DNA of 64,000 nt from Cystobasidiopsis lactophilus. Lineage: Eukaryota > Basidiomycota > Agaricostilbomycetes > Agaricostilbales > Chionosphaeraceae. Shown here in pieces: positions 1 through 11,371 of this stretch. Both the position numbers and the translations under genes were made by a program. The notes beneath the pieces were generated by a model. The model worked only from the letters and a program-made list of their open reading frames with translations, searched no databases and was not told the DNA's origin. How positions within the stretch are numbered: the first letter of the stretch is position 1; every line of letters begins with the position of its first letter. The DNA lies in the NCBI GenBank assembly GCA_001599975.1, contig BCIO01000002.1:2181883-2245882 (forward strand), given 5' to 3'.

Positions 1-419
1 ATTGCAATGTCGGCAACGAGCGCTCGATCAGCAGGCACGACGTCTTGGTGGCGATGGGAGCCCCTCGAACTGGATCCAGAGCTATAGAGCAAAGGCGGAG
101 AGCGCTCTTTGCCTGAGCTGGTTCGCTGGCGAGGCAAGAAGCGCGGCTGGTCGGCGAGCGCTGGCGTGGGAGGCGGTGGCGGGCTTTGTCCAGGGCTGGT
201 GAGCACAAAATCAACGGCCAGGCCATCAGAGACCGCGTATGGCTCGAGGTCGACGCTGGCGCTCAGCATAGGGGACATTCCCCCTTCGCTGACGACGGCT
301 TGGTCTTCCACGTCGTTTGACCAGCCGCGACTGCCAGCCTCGGCGTCTGCAGCAGGAAATGAGCTCGCACTGGCAGCAGAGGCACGGCGGGTCCTTCTGA
401 GGGTGTGGAAGCCGCTCAT
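1..419 (-). CDS. Unknown protein, N-terminal part, cut by window edge
   Basis: An open frame runs leftwards from an ATG at 417-419 and leaves the window without a stop. An in-frame TGA lies 9 bases upstream of that ATG, so the start is reasonable. The visible part has about 139 residues: a short Arg-rich beginning (HTLRRTRRAS), then Ser/Ala/Pro-rich sequence with a run of five prolines. No domain or membrane segment is visible and it looks disordered. It lies on the same strand as the RNA-binding gene, 262 bases downstream of that gene's stop. I do not recognise the family. It is called coding because the frame is open throughout and its composition suits protein, but the evidence is modest. 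Confidence 0.5.
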   Translation of the reverse strand, partial: MSGFHTLRRTRRASAASASSFPAADAEAGSRGWSNDVEDQAVVSEGGMSPMLSASVDLEPYAVSDGLAVDFVLTSPGQSPPPPPTPALADQPRFLPRQRTSSGKERSPPLLYSSGSSSRGSHRHQDVVPADRALVADIA

Positions 420-681
420 TTGGGCTCAGCCTTCGCTGTCGTCAAGTGGCGACGGTGTCTCCTATCCCAGGCAGTGAGTATGAGTGCCGCTCCTCGCCGT
501 CTTTGTGCTACTCACAAGTGCCACGAAAGTCCAGTCCAGGCAGACGGTTGCTCGAGAACAAACCTCATACTCAATGAATGGCACTGCTCAGATCAGGCGG
601 AAGACTTGCGAAGGTTTTCAACTCAGGAGGTTTTCCACCCGCAATGCAAACTCAATTGGGCAAAGGAGCAAAGAGGAATGG

Positions 682-1896
682 TCAATCCTCTCGCCTTCGT
701 TTCTGAGGCGGTTCCGCCGCCCCTCCAGCAGCGCCGAGGCCGAATGGATCCCTCCCTCTTCCGCCTCTGCCGTAGCTGCCGCCACTCTGCCCGCCTCTTG
801 GCATGCCCATCTGCGGCTGGAAGCCACCCCTGCCCGGTGGCGGCAGCGGCTGGAAGCCTCCAGGCTGCGCGCCAGCCGGTGGCTGCCCAAACCCTTGCAT
901 GGCGGCAAACATTGGGTTGAAGCCCATCATGGGCATCTGGCCGAAAGCGGCCGTCATCGGGTTCGCCGGTAGGTTGGCGTGTGGCGGAGGGTTGAAGGAG
1001 GACGACTGCTGCTGGTGCGGCGGCTGGTTTTGGTTCTGGAAGCCGCCGCCGCCTCGACCGCCCCGGTAGCCTCCACCTCCTCGGTTCTCGCGCCCTCGGA
1101 AGGCATATCCAGAGTGCTCTAGAACCAAATATCAACATGTTGCCTCCAAACAAATCAGGTAAAGCGGACACACCTTTGGCAATGGTCAGGAAAGGGTTGC
1201 CCGGCAGGACCGCCGTCGCTTCCGTTGTGAACGTCTTGCCTTGGATCGGTCTGCAATGCCCCCTCCTCAGAACTAGCTCTCAACAAAAGCTCAAGCGATG
1301 GCAACGCACGTCACGGAAAGGAAGCCCTGGAGCATGCCGGCGTCTTGCGGCCGCCGAAAAGTCACGTAGCACGTCCTGGGCAGTGGAGGTTGAGTTCCAA
1401 GGGAGGGAGGCACTAAGTACAAGCAAGGAGACAAACCCTTTGCTCTTGCCGTTGACCTTGTGCTCCGAAAAGGCAATGTCCTTGTGCTCGACCGTTATGC
1501 CGGCGCTCAAGCAAAACTGGCGGATGTCCTCGTCGCTCGTGTACTGCAGTTCTCGACTGGGGGTCGGCCTGGGACATACAAGCATGGAAAAGAACAAGCA
1601 AACAAACGCACCCAATGCATGTCGTGGATGAACAGGGCGCTCTGCGGGCTGCTGAAGGCGGAATATTGCTGCTGGTTCGGGTAGAGCTGGCCATTGTGCG
1701 AACTTGAGGGCTCTGCTTTGACCTGCGTATCCTGGTATTGCTGCTGCTGTTGCTGCTGCTGTTGCGGCTGCCGCGGCTGTTGCTGCTGGTGACTGGAGCT
1801 TGAGGCCGGCCTGTTGGACACGACGTCGTCATCTTCAAGCTTGATAGCGACGTCTTCATCGTCTTCTAACCCGTAGAGCGCGTAGTCGTCTTCCAT
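682..1896 (-). CDS. RRM RNA-binding protein, CPSF6-like
   Basis: Four exons can be joined. The acidic N-terminus (starting [16 protein letters not shown]) is followed by a glutamine run near residue 50, then one [12 protein letters not shown] (RNP2-like), [10 protein letters not shown], and VNGKSKG...[10 protein letters not shown] (RNP1-like). The exon near 1180-1250 reads [19 protein letters not shown]. The C-terminus is Gly/Arg- and Met/Pro-rich (RGG boxes) and ends PPQKRRRED, a likely nuclear localisation signal. The FIHDMHW...TSDEDIR pattern is that of the mRNA 3'-end processing factor CPSF6/CFIm68 family, so a role in pre-mRNA cleavage and polyadenylation is inferred. The start at 1896 is the first ATG before the acidic segment; the frame is also open upstream. 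Any nuclear RRM protein of this general type is an alternative. Confidence 0.75.
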
Positions 1897-2089
1897 GTTT
1901 TCTTGGCCTGCGCGGCTCGCTCTACAAGGTCTTTCGTCGTCCGTTCCAAACCCTTCAAGTCTGAGCCAGGCGGCGAGCACCGATCACATCGATCACAAAG
2001 GTTATGAGCTGCGCTGGCAATAAACAAAGCCTTGGTTCCCTTCAGTTCGAGCACCAACTGGCCTCAGTGAGCCCCCGAACAGCAACAGG

Positions 2090-4309
2090 ATGCAAAGCCG
2101 GACCAAGAAGTATGTGACCTACGGCAAGCGCAAGAACCGGGTCGTCACAGCAACAACTCTACCCTCGTCTTCCAGCTCGTCCAGCAAGCTCGTTTCCACC
2201 CACGCCCTGCTCGCCGCCTGCTATCTGACCACACCCGCGCGTCCGTCGCCGACCACGCCGGCCAAAGCCAAGGCTAAGCCCAAGGTCAAGCCGGCCACGC
2301 CGACATTGCGAGTTGCAAAGCGGACGCCCCTGAGCCCGCTGCAAGGCAATGTGTCCCCGACCAAGGCGCCCCCAAAAGCTAAAGCGGCTCCTACCAAATC
2401 AAATGCAAAGGCAGCTGTAGCGCAAGAGCTGTCCGGGAAGGTGGTCAGGCCGGTCAAATCCAACAGCAGCATCGTCTCCCTCTCTTCCACCGCCTCCTCC
2501 AACTTTGCTGTCCTCCCCGACTCTTTGACAGAGTCCCAAGTGACCGTACGCCCCCTGGCTCGACGGCTACAGCGCCACACTTCCCTGGCCTCGTCTGATG
2601 ATTCCTCGGCTGCCTCGCTGTTGTTGCCTCTTGAAGCCCCTCTCATTCCGCCGGAACAGCCAACACTTTCAACTGCAAAACTGCCGCTTAAATCTGATCT
2701 ACACCCCCTCTTAGCAGCCTGCGGCCAAGACAAGCCGTTCGACTTTACCTCCTTCGTAGCCACCTCCTACGCCGCCCAGCTCCTCGGCCCAAGCTCCGAC
2801 AACGCCCAAGGCGAGAGCGGCAAGTGGCGTAAGCTATGCGAGGCGACCTACTCCGAGGTGTTTCTGGTGGGCGCTGGTCAAGGGCAGAGGACGGTGGTGA
2901 AGGTGGTGCCTTTGCTTGTGCAGGACGGGACCAAGCGGAAAGCGGCGGCAGGCAAGGCTCCAGCGGACTTGCCAGAAGTAACACGGGTGGCAGACGCCAA
3001 GCGCGAGCTGGACATCACTCGCCTGCTGGACTCGGGCCGGACCGATGGTGCCTTCATTCCGCTCTACGGGTGGGTGGCGACCGTTCTGCTTTTCGGCAAC
3101 CTGCTCTGAATGGTTTGTTCATTTTTCCCACAGGGCTTACGTGGTTCAAGGCCTATATCCGTCTTGCTTGTTGGACGAATGGGATACGTACAAGGCAACG
3201 CACTCGGAGAGCGATGCTCAGAACTACCGCCCCTGTTGGTGTTCTGCCCCCCTTAGTGATGCTTTTTCATGCACTAACCAACGCCCTTGGCCAACAGCTG
3301 CGTTCAACAGTTCTCAGGCCTATCTTCTGCTGTGCCTGCCGTATAGCGGCGTCGACCTGGAAAGCTTCAAGCTCAAGACCTGGTCTCAAGCGGCGAGCAT
3401 CCTATGGCAAGTGGCCACGGCGCTGGATCAAGCCGAGTTCATGCATCAATTCGAGGTTCGTCATTCCTGCTCTCCCTTTACAACTGGCGTCCCCCACTTT
3501 CGTTTGATTTACAAGATGGCTGAATGTTGATAAAACAGCACCGGGATTTACATTGGGGCAACATCCTCATCCAGCCCGTCCCCGTGGCGCCAGAAGCCGG
3601 CTTGCAGCAGACGCACTTGACAGCGGGCACGCCGATGCGAAAGTCCTTGGGCGACGATTGGCCCCACGTGCTCGAGCCATCGCGCAGCGGCGTCAAGGTC
3701 TGCATCATCGACTACACTCTATCGAGCGCATCGAGCCAGACTGGGGAGCGGTGGTTCGGCGGCTTGGAGGAGGAAGAGCTTTTCGAAGGCACAGGCGACT
3801 ACCAATTCGATATTTACCGAATGATGCGCGAGGTCACGAACAGGGATTGGGATGGCTTCCACCCTGCCACTAATCTCATGGTGAGTCCGATTCTTCTCGC
3901 GTCGCTTGAATGGAATCGCACTCACGCCGTGGCTGCCGAGCAGTGGCTGCACTACCTAACCCGCAAGCTACTGGAAAACAAGGGCCTCCGACCTCCCCAA
4001 GCCGCACCAAGTCCCCGACGAGCGACACCAACCATGAACGCCTTCCTCATGGGCCCCAACGTCGGTGCCGGCCGGCGAAAGGGCTCCCAATTCCGCGCGC
4101 CAGAATCCAGGGCAGCAAGGCAGGAGCGGCAAGCCTATACGGCCGTTCAAAGTGCCGCAATGCAGCTGGGGCAAGCGGTGGATGGCCTTTTGGCCGCGAG
4201 CGCTGAGTCAGAACCGGTCGAAGACGGAGGTGACTTCTATCTGGACTGGAAGGACTGCAGCGGCTTCACAGCGTGGTGGGAGTTTAGCAGTCTGATTAAA
4301 GCCTTTTAG
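2090..4309 (+). CDS. Haspin-type histone H3 Thr3 kinase
   Basis: Five exons: 2090-3069, 3134-3234, 3298-3455, 3539-3880 and 3944-4309. The N-terminal third is basic and Ser/Pro-rich and begins with the VTYGKRKNR motif seen in fungal haspins. The kinase part contains YSEVFLVG (glycine loop), VVKVVPL (ATP-binding Lys), KRELDITRLL, GLYPSCLLDEWDTYK, HRDLHWGNI (catalytic loop) and IDYTLS in place of DFG, then GDYQFDIYRMMR. The altered DFG and missing APE are normal for haspin. In known systems haspin phosphorylates histone H3 Thr3 to recruit the chromosomal passenger complex in mitosis. Each intron joins in frame at conserved residues. The RNA-binding gene diverges from it across 193 bases. The identification is firm; substrate and role are from family knowledge. 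Confidence 0.92.
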
Positions 4310-4397
4310 GGCATGCACGCCATCACCGAAAGTGGCACGCGTGCTCACTTTTTAAGCTGTTTGTACATTGCTGAGGTTGACGGCGGCGTGTTCTGCA

Positions 4398-6752
4398 CTA
4401 GAACACGTCTTGACGCCGCAGCCTTTCTTCCTTGCTGAACTTGTAACACAGCCAAGCCGCAAAGAGCGTGGACACGCCGCCGAATCTGCAAAGAGCGGCG
4501 TCGTGAGCTTGGCTGCATCCCCGGACCAAAGACGCGCGAACCTCAAGATCATGCCCAAGGCATCTTTGCCAGCCGGGGTCGGAAGATCCAGATCTGTTTC
4601 GCCCGGCGCCAGCATAGCGAAAAGAATGGAGGAGCCGAAAGACGTCAAGAGCTGCGGGATAACCACGCAGATGTTGTGGAGGCCAAGGATCGTTCCCGCT
4701 ACGTCCGCCGTACTTGACCGCACTTCGATGTTCAGCGCCTTTTCGACGTCGGCGTCGCTACCTCGAGCGAGTTCGACAGACATCGATGGCCGGTCATCTG
4801 TGTCGAACGAGTCGGAGTGGCGGAGCTGCAAAATGCGAGGGGTGTGGCCGCTCTCGTCTTCTTCTGATGCTGGGGCCTGAAGCTCATCTTTGAATTCGGG
4901 CGTTTTGAGGAGGTGGGAGTCGGGATAGTAGTTGGTGAAGCCGTTCAAGAGAGGCCGGCTTGCGTTCGGCGAGTTGGTGGAAAGTGCAGGGCTGGAGGAG
5001 AGAGCGTCTTCGTCTTCTTCGGGTATTGGGCTGAGAGGCAACGGCTGCAGCGGAAGGTCCTCGCGATATTGAGCAGAGTCGGTCGCACCGGGGTATTGCA
5101 AAATGAGCTCGCCCAGCTGCGAGCGCCCATAAGCCGCTGACAATTTATCAGAGCTGCAACAGTGCTCACTAGCGAGAAGGGTGCCCAGAGCGACATCGAC
5201 ATGGTGATGCCAGTCAAGGCGATGATGATGCTGGCGCCAACTACGCCGTTGACGAACCAGGTGCAGAGCATGAGCACGCCAAAGATGGCGATAGAGATGG
5301 CCCAGGCCAGCGAAAGTGACAACCAAGGCAAAGGTAAGGTGGGCAAGTGGCGGATCGCAAACTCTTGCGCCACGTCCAAGTGGACCAAGAGCCTGGGCAG
5401 CCACCCATCTTCAGCATCGATATCACGTTCGTGATTGAGACCAGAAGGTGCCACGCGGTTCGGCTGCAGCTGGCCCGGCACTGAGACGAGGAACGGCACG
5501 AGTACCGAAGTCGTGAGGAGGACGAAAGATTGGTAGAGCAGTGCCATAGAACCAGCCCGAGTGGCCGCTTCTGCCAACTCTGGAGCCACCGAAGACAGGT
5601 CCTGCCCATCTGTGTGCTGCCTGAGGTAGATCTCCGCCACCCAGGTCGACGAGTAGAACATGATGGCGAACATGCCGATCCAGCTGAAGATTTGGACCTG
5701 CATGACCCTCCAAATTGGCAGAGGCAGCGTCTTGTACGTGGTCCAAATGTTTTTGACGGTGGCCGAGAGCGAGTTGGAGTGGCCGGGCTTGGTTTCCAGC
5801 AGCACGCGCTCGGTCACAGCATAGCAGGTCAAGGCGTGGGTCACAATGAAGGTGATGATCGCCAGCAAGGAGATGAGCTTAAGTTGAGAGGCAGCGATCC
5901 ACCCAAAGGCCTTGACGAGGTCGGAGCCGCTGATGAGGTAGCCTACCACCGAGCCCAACCCGAGCCTGACGAACACGAGGCCACCTTAGGCATGTCTCTT
6001 ATAGGGCACTAGTCTCTACGACTTACATTCTACCAGCCCAGGCCGTGGCTTCCTCTTGCTGCGAAGCGGGTACAACCTGTGGCCAAGAGGCACTCAGTCT
6101 TTATACGACTGAGAGAGGAAGAAAGGCCCACGTCAACGATGAGAGATCTGTCGCTGGCTTGCACGGCGTTGATTGAGAAGTCTAGGATGTAAATTGCAAT
6201 GATGGCGAGCCAGAGCGTGAGGGCTTGGCTCGAATTGGTGGTGAAGAGAGACGCGATCTCTCGGGCGTAGCCAAACAAGATCAGAGACAAGACGCAAAGC
6301 ACGCCACCACCAATGATGAATGGGCGCCGGCGGCCAATGGGCGATTTGCAGTTGTCAGAGTACGAGCCTGGCGAGAGAGCCACGACATGTTGAGCTTGCC
6401 CAGACGCTTATGGGCCTCCACAAGGCCAGAGCTACTCACCAACTAGAGGCTGCACGATCAGACCAGCCAATGGTCCAGCCAGAAACACGAGCGAGGTGAG
6501 TTGCTTGGACAAGCCGAGAGTCAACAGCAGCGGGGCGGCTTGGGCGAACTCTGTGGACCTGTCGGGCGCCGTTCGTTTGAGCTGCATGGCCTCCAACAGT
6601 GTACAGGCTTAGGCGCACCAGACGATCTGGATCCCCAGCATGGACACGGAGGCAGCGAGGAACTGCTGCGTCCCTTTGCGGCCGAGGATGGACGCTGTGC
6701 CGACCCATTGCTTCTCGTCTGCCGTGTCTGAGGGCGAGCCATTCAGCAGCAT
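4398..6752 (-). CDS. GPH-family sugar (alpha-glucoside/sucrose-type) transporter
   Basis: A multi-span MFS protein of the glycoside-pentoside-hexuronide family (plant SUC, animal SLC45, S. pombe Sut1). Visible conserved stretches are QIVWSTEFAQAAPLLLTLGL (segment 1), LVFLAGPLAGLIVQPLVG, GRRRPFIIGGG (loop 2-3 signature), SWIGMFAIMFYSSTWV and a C-terminal FGSSILFAMLAPG. A long hydrophilic loop of roughly 150 residues lies between the late membrane segments. The last exon reads FGGVSTLFAAWLCYKFSKE and ends at the TAG at 4398. The start at 6752 is the only ATG before the first segment. It is divergent from ERG9 with just 83 bases between start codons. The family moves sugar with protons; which sugar cannot be told from sequence. 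Confidence 0.85.
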
Positions 6753-6835
6753 ACAGCTTGAGCACAGGCGGGCGCGAACGACGCCGCGGGAAATGCGAGC
6801 TGGGCGACTTGCTGGTTTGTCTGCAACCTCCAACG

Positions 6836-8829
6836 ATGAGCTCAAAATGGTCGCTGCTCAAGACGGCGGCAACGCACCCCGAAGAGTTCAGGGCCATGGT
6901 GACGTGGAAGATCTTTAGGGTGCGTTTGCCGACAGCTGTTGCGGCTGCAGGCACTCAAAGCGAAGCCCAAACAGGATCCCCTCCACGAAATCGAATCCAA
7001 CCCGGAGGCCTTCTATGACAGGCCGTCAATGCATCGCTGCTGGGAGCTCCTGGACATGACCTCTCGCTCCTTCGCAGCCGTGATCAAGGAGCTCCAAGGG
7101 CCTTTGTCGAGGGCTGTTCGTGCTCCCCTCCCGCTTGTGATCCAACCCCGCCCGCAGTGCTGAATTTTCGGCTCCCTGGTCTGCAGATCTGCCTGTTCTA
7201 CCTGGTGTTGAGGGGCTTGGATACGGTGGAGGACGACATGACGCTCGACATCAACCTCAAATGCGAGATCTTGACCTCGTTCTGGCAGCGGCTCTCCCAA
7301 CCCGGCTGGAATTTTGATCAGTGTCAGTCGCCGCACTCCCTCGCTTCGAGACGCTGTTGAATGGCAATTCATGAAACCAAATAGCCGGGCCCAATGAGAA
7401 AGACCGACAGCTGCTGGTCGAGTTCAATGTGGTCATCGAGGAGCTGGCGCTCTTAGACCCGAAGTGCGTTTGCCCAACTCAAGCCCCTACCAAGACCTGG
7501 TCTTATATAAAATTCAGATTCACGGCCGTCATTACGGACATCTGCCGCAAGATGGGCGGTGGCATGGCCCACTACGCCCGCGAGGGCGAAAACTACAAGA
7601 ACGCCCTCTTCTCCCTCCAAACAAAGGGCGACTTGGATCTCTACTGCCACTATGTCGCCGGTCTGGTTGGCGAGGGGCTGTCAGGCATCTTCTCCGCTTC
7701 CGACTTGGAGCGGCCGATCGTGGGCCAATCGCTGACGCTCTCCAACTCGATGGGTCTCTTCTTGCAGAAGACGAACATCACAAGAGACTTCAGAGAAGAT
7801 GTGGATGATGGGAGATTGTTCTGGCCCAAGGAGATCTGGTCGCAGCCCAACAACAAGCTGGGCGTCACCATCACCGACCCGAAGCAGCTCACTTTGCCCG
7901 AAAACGCCAAGGTGGCCGAGCACGCCCTGAACGAGATGATCCTGGACAGTTTGACCCACATGACCGACAGCCTGGAGTATCTCAACCTGCTCAAGAACCA
8001 AAGCGTGTTCAATTTTTGCGCCATCCCCCAGGTCATGGCGATCGCCACCCTGGCCGAATGCTTCGGGAACCTGGAGGTGTTCCAGCACAACGTCAAGATC
8101 CGGAGGTCTCTCACTGTGACTGTGAGTTGGCCGAAATTTTGGATCAGCCAGCCGGCTAAATTTGCGCCAGCTCATGCTCCGCGCCACCAACCCTCGCGAG
8201 GTCGGCCTCATCTACCTCCGGTTCTTGCATCAAATCCACGCCAAAGCCAAGCCTTCCGACCCGTCTTTCATGAAGATTGGCATCGTCTTGGGCCAAGTAC
8301 GTGCCCCCGCGGATCTTGGCGGCCTGCTCTCCTACTGATGTCGTTGGTGACACAGGTCGAGCAATGGATTGAGAATCGCTTCCCATCTTGGTTGGACCCT
8401 GGCAAAGGCGTCCCGACCTATCGGCAGCAGGCTCGTCGAGCCGGTCTCTCGGATGCTCGCCTCGATGTGCTCCCAGACGAAAATGCGCCTCGCATACCGG
8501 CTGTTGCAACAGGCACGCCGGATGAGCGAGAGGCCCAAGCCATCAAGCTCAAGCAATTGCAAGACAGCGCCAAGGGGGCTTCTGGGCAGGACTGGTATCT
8601 GATCTTGTGAGTCTGTCTCCCCAGCCAGCGGCTGCCCAGGTCTTGATCGAACGACGGCAGGCTCATTTTCGGCATCTTGATGGCTGTGCTGATCGTCTTT
8701 GGCTTTCCCGTCTTGTTTGTCATATGGTATCTCGGAGGCTTCGAGCCTGAGACCACTTCGGAGATGGTGGAAGGGGCGGTGGCCTCGGTCGTCGGCAAGG
8801 TGGCCAGCAAGTTGAAGATTGAGCTCTGA
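6836..8829 (+). CDS. ERG9: Squalene synthase
   Basis: Joins two farnesyl diphosphates to squalene, the first committed sterol step, at the ER. Exons begin at 6836, 6951, 7187, 7385, 7518, about 8150, 8357 and 8662. Visible: the N-terminal FRAMVTWKIFR; first aspartate-rich motif LDTVEDD; GPNEKDRQLLVEF; KMGGGMAHYA; second aspartate motif RDFREDVDDGRLFWP; RATNPREVGLIYLRFL; and a C-terminal membrane anchor (about 20 hydrophobic residues, LIFGILMAVLIVFGF) encoded by its own last exon. Length and motif order match fungal Erg9. The start sits 83 bases from that of the divergent sugar transporter, so their promoters must overlap or be shared. Identification is firm; the splice around 8108-8150 is the least certain join. 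Confidence 0.95.
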
Positions 8830-8957
8830 TCCTTACTTTTGCATTGCATAAGGCTTCTCTCTGCATTTGGCCTGTACCGTACGCGCTGCACAAATTTCCA
8901 ACTCTTGCCAGTGAAGCTCTTGGCGCTGCTCTTGGTTGCGCTGAACCGACGATATGC

Positions 8958-11029
8958 CATGAAGTCTTCACTGCGATTGTTTTCGAACCCTACTGTGTTG
9001 TCTCGACGCCCTCAGATAGGGAGAGTGCCTGCTCCCTCGCTATGCTTAAGGAGGAGCGGCCGGCGGCGTTGGTTGGCTACTGCGTCCGATGCCGCCGACA
9101 ATACTCGCAATTCGGCAGTAGATGCAGTCATGGCTACCATTGCAGGCGTGGTTTTGGTTGGCCTGGGCGGTGTAGCGTACCATGTTTGCTTGTTTGGCTG
9201 CCGAGGCGTCGCACTGGTCCTGATTCCGCTTCTTTAATGCGCAACAGAATTGGTACAAATGGGACGTTCTGCGTAAGATGGGCGACTCATTTGCTGCGGG
9301 ATACGAGTAGGTCCCATCTTTGTGGACCAGTAAGCCGCCTAATGGGACGACAACAAGTCCGATTTTGGAACTCGACAAAGTCTACACCGACCGGTTGAAA
9401 CGGAAAGCCTCTCAAGACTCCACCCAGTATGACGAAGACTATGAAGAAGATGCTCACCTCAGTCGGAAAGAGCAAGAGCTCATAGACGCGATCGTGGCTG
9501 GCAAAGAACATCTCCACTATTACCTCTTGTTGGGCCCGAAAGGAGTAGGGAAAAGTACAATGTGCGCCACAGTCCCAGATTGCATACATCATTTTAATGC
9601 TTTTGGCAGGATTATCGACGCTATCCGCAAAGTCAACGCAGATGGCGTGTCCATGTGCGAAGCGCATGAAGACCCAGAGGTCTTTCGCCTAAGGCTTGGC
9701 AAATGCCTCAACTTCGAGTATTCCGAGGATTGGTCTGGTGGTCTTTTCCAGCGTCGTGAACCACGCGAAGGCGGCCCGCTGCTAGACGTCGAACGTGCTC
9801 TCAACAAGTTGGAAAAGGTGGCCATCAAGTACACTCGGACAAGAGGCAGACCGCTGGTCCTGGTCATCAACAACGTCCATTTGATCCATCAAGACGAAGA
9901 AGGCCGCGCCATGCTTCATGCCCTTCAGCAGCGAGCTGAATCGTAACACATGGTTCCTCTTCGTGTTTCAAGGTCGAAGCTGACTCCGCTTTCAGGTGGG
10001 CACAGGCTGGTGTGCTGAGCTTCATCTTCGTCAGTGATGACTTCTGGGTATACGACACCTTCAAGAAGAACGCTTCGCGGCTCTCGGTTATCGACGTGAA
10101 GGATTTGACCCGGAACGAGACGCTTGCGGCAATACGAGCTAGCAGGCATTGCACTTTAGCCGAGGCCGACAGTACGCCCTCGTATTCTCGCTGTATCAAG
10201 CCTAACGCTGACCTCGTCTCTCAGCGGTCTACAAGATGGTCGGCGGGCGCCTTTCGCTCCTCTCGAGGGTGATCAAGAGCAAAGGCAGCATTTTGGAAGC
10301 AGCGCACGAGATCATAGAGCAAGAGAAGAATTGGCTTCTGGCTCGCAGGACTATGATCCCGGACCGTGCGTGGATGTCTTCGGATCAAGACAGTTGATGC
10401 TCAAGTTTTGAGGTCCACAGACGATGACGATGTCATGGATGCTATGAAAGAGTCTTCGTGCTCTTGGTTACTCTTTCAAGCTCTGGCCCAGCGCGCCGAA
10501 GAGCTGGAGAAAGAAGCCGCCGAAAACGGCCAAGACGCGGCGGCAACCATGGACGTGACCATTGATTACTGGAAAGCGGTGGTCATAATGACTAGGCCCG
10601 ACTTCATTGCCGCATTGGATCACGAAAACATCAGTGAGTCAGAAGACCTTTGGAACTATCGTTCAGGCTGACGAACTGTAACTCAGTCTCCATCGAGTGA
10701 GCTCTCGGTATTTCCAGCAAACCTAGACGCTGCTAACTCTCAGCGCGACAAAGCCTGAATCACAAGTAGGTCTCTACGGTCGTCTCTGTATTGCATGCTC
10801 TCAATATGCGCACGCCTCCTGCAGAGTTAGGGCCGACTCTACAATGCTCCTCAATGCGATGCGCGAGGTGTGTGCGGAGCCGGATTTCGAAAGCGTTCTA
10901 CAGCAAACTCGCGACCGCGTCGATGCCATTGAATCTTTGCACCGTACGAGCGAGCTGGTGATCAAGGACAATGGTGGCGTGTTCCCGATAACATTTCTGA
11001 AGAAGGGCGAGAAGCTGCCCGAGGAATAG
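8958..11029 (+). CDS. Mitochondrial AAA/P-loop protein with winged-helix tail
   Basis: The first exon encodes an Arg/Ser-rich, acid-free leader (MKSSLRLFSNPTVLSRR...), a typical mitochondrial targeting signal, then one membrane span (VMATIAGVVLVGLGGVAYHV). The next part reads YDPILELDKVYTDRLKRKAS, then a P-loop GPKGVGKSTM and the hydrophobic strand PLVLVINNVHLI. A sensor-like region (LSFIFVSDDFWVYD) follows, then VGGRLSLLSRVIKSK and PDHDDDVMDAMKESSCSW. The C-terminal part, with NIISIDLNHKVRADS, resembles the winged-helix tail of a fungal AAA family of unknown role. Two consecutive micro-exons, 10 nt (10687-10696) and 12 nt (10754-10765), are needed to keep this last motif in frame. The usual Walker B acid is Asn here. 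Location is inferred to be mitochondrial inner membrane. Confidence 0.75.
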
Positions 11030-11371
11030 TTTTTGGGAGTGCAATGCAAGCGACCCTTGGGTATTTCAAGTAGTTGGGCACGGCCGAGCAAATAGCGGGT
11101 TCAGATGAGCGATGGCACGCGGCGACCGACTTGCGTCAGGCCAAACGCGCCCAACTCCTCGAGCACGAGGAGGGCAAGTCAGGCTGGAGGATGGTGGGTA
11201 TCAAAATGCAGCGTGAAAGGGATATAGGCAGGGTGGAACAACGAGGAAACGCAAAGAGACCAAGCAGACCCTGACAATAAGTACAAAGGCGGCGGACTGC
11301 CTGTGAATTAGTCGTGCGTAGTGTCTATTGTGCCGGCTCTTGACGCAGGTGAAGATGATGGGAAGCAGGCA
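11030..11371. other. Intergenic region, convergent gene ends
   Basis: About 340 bases between the stop of the AAA-type gene and the stop of the GT49 gene, which face each other. It would hold both 3' untranslated regions. The short open frames here have no recognisable content, and I see no RNA gene or repeat. Confidence 0.5.

Noticed and set aside
6030-6120. Possible frameshift in the sugar transporter between membrane segments
   Set aside because: The frames are reconciled by ordinary short introns with donor and acceptor signals; no broken segment is needed.
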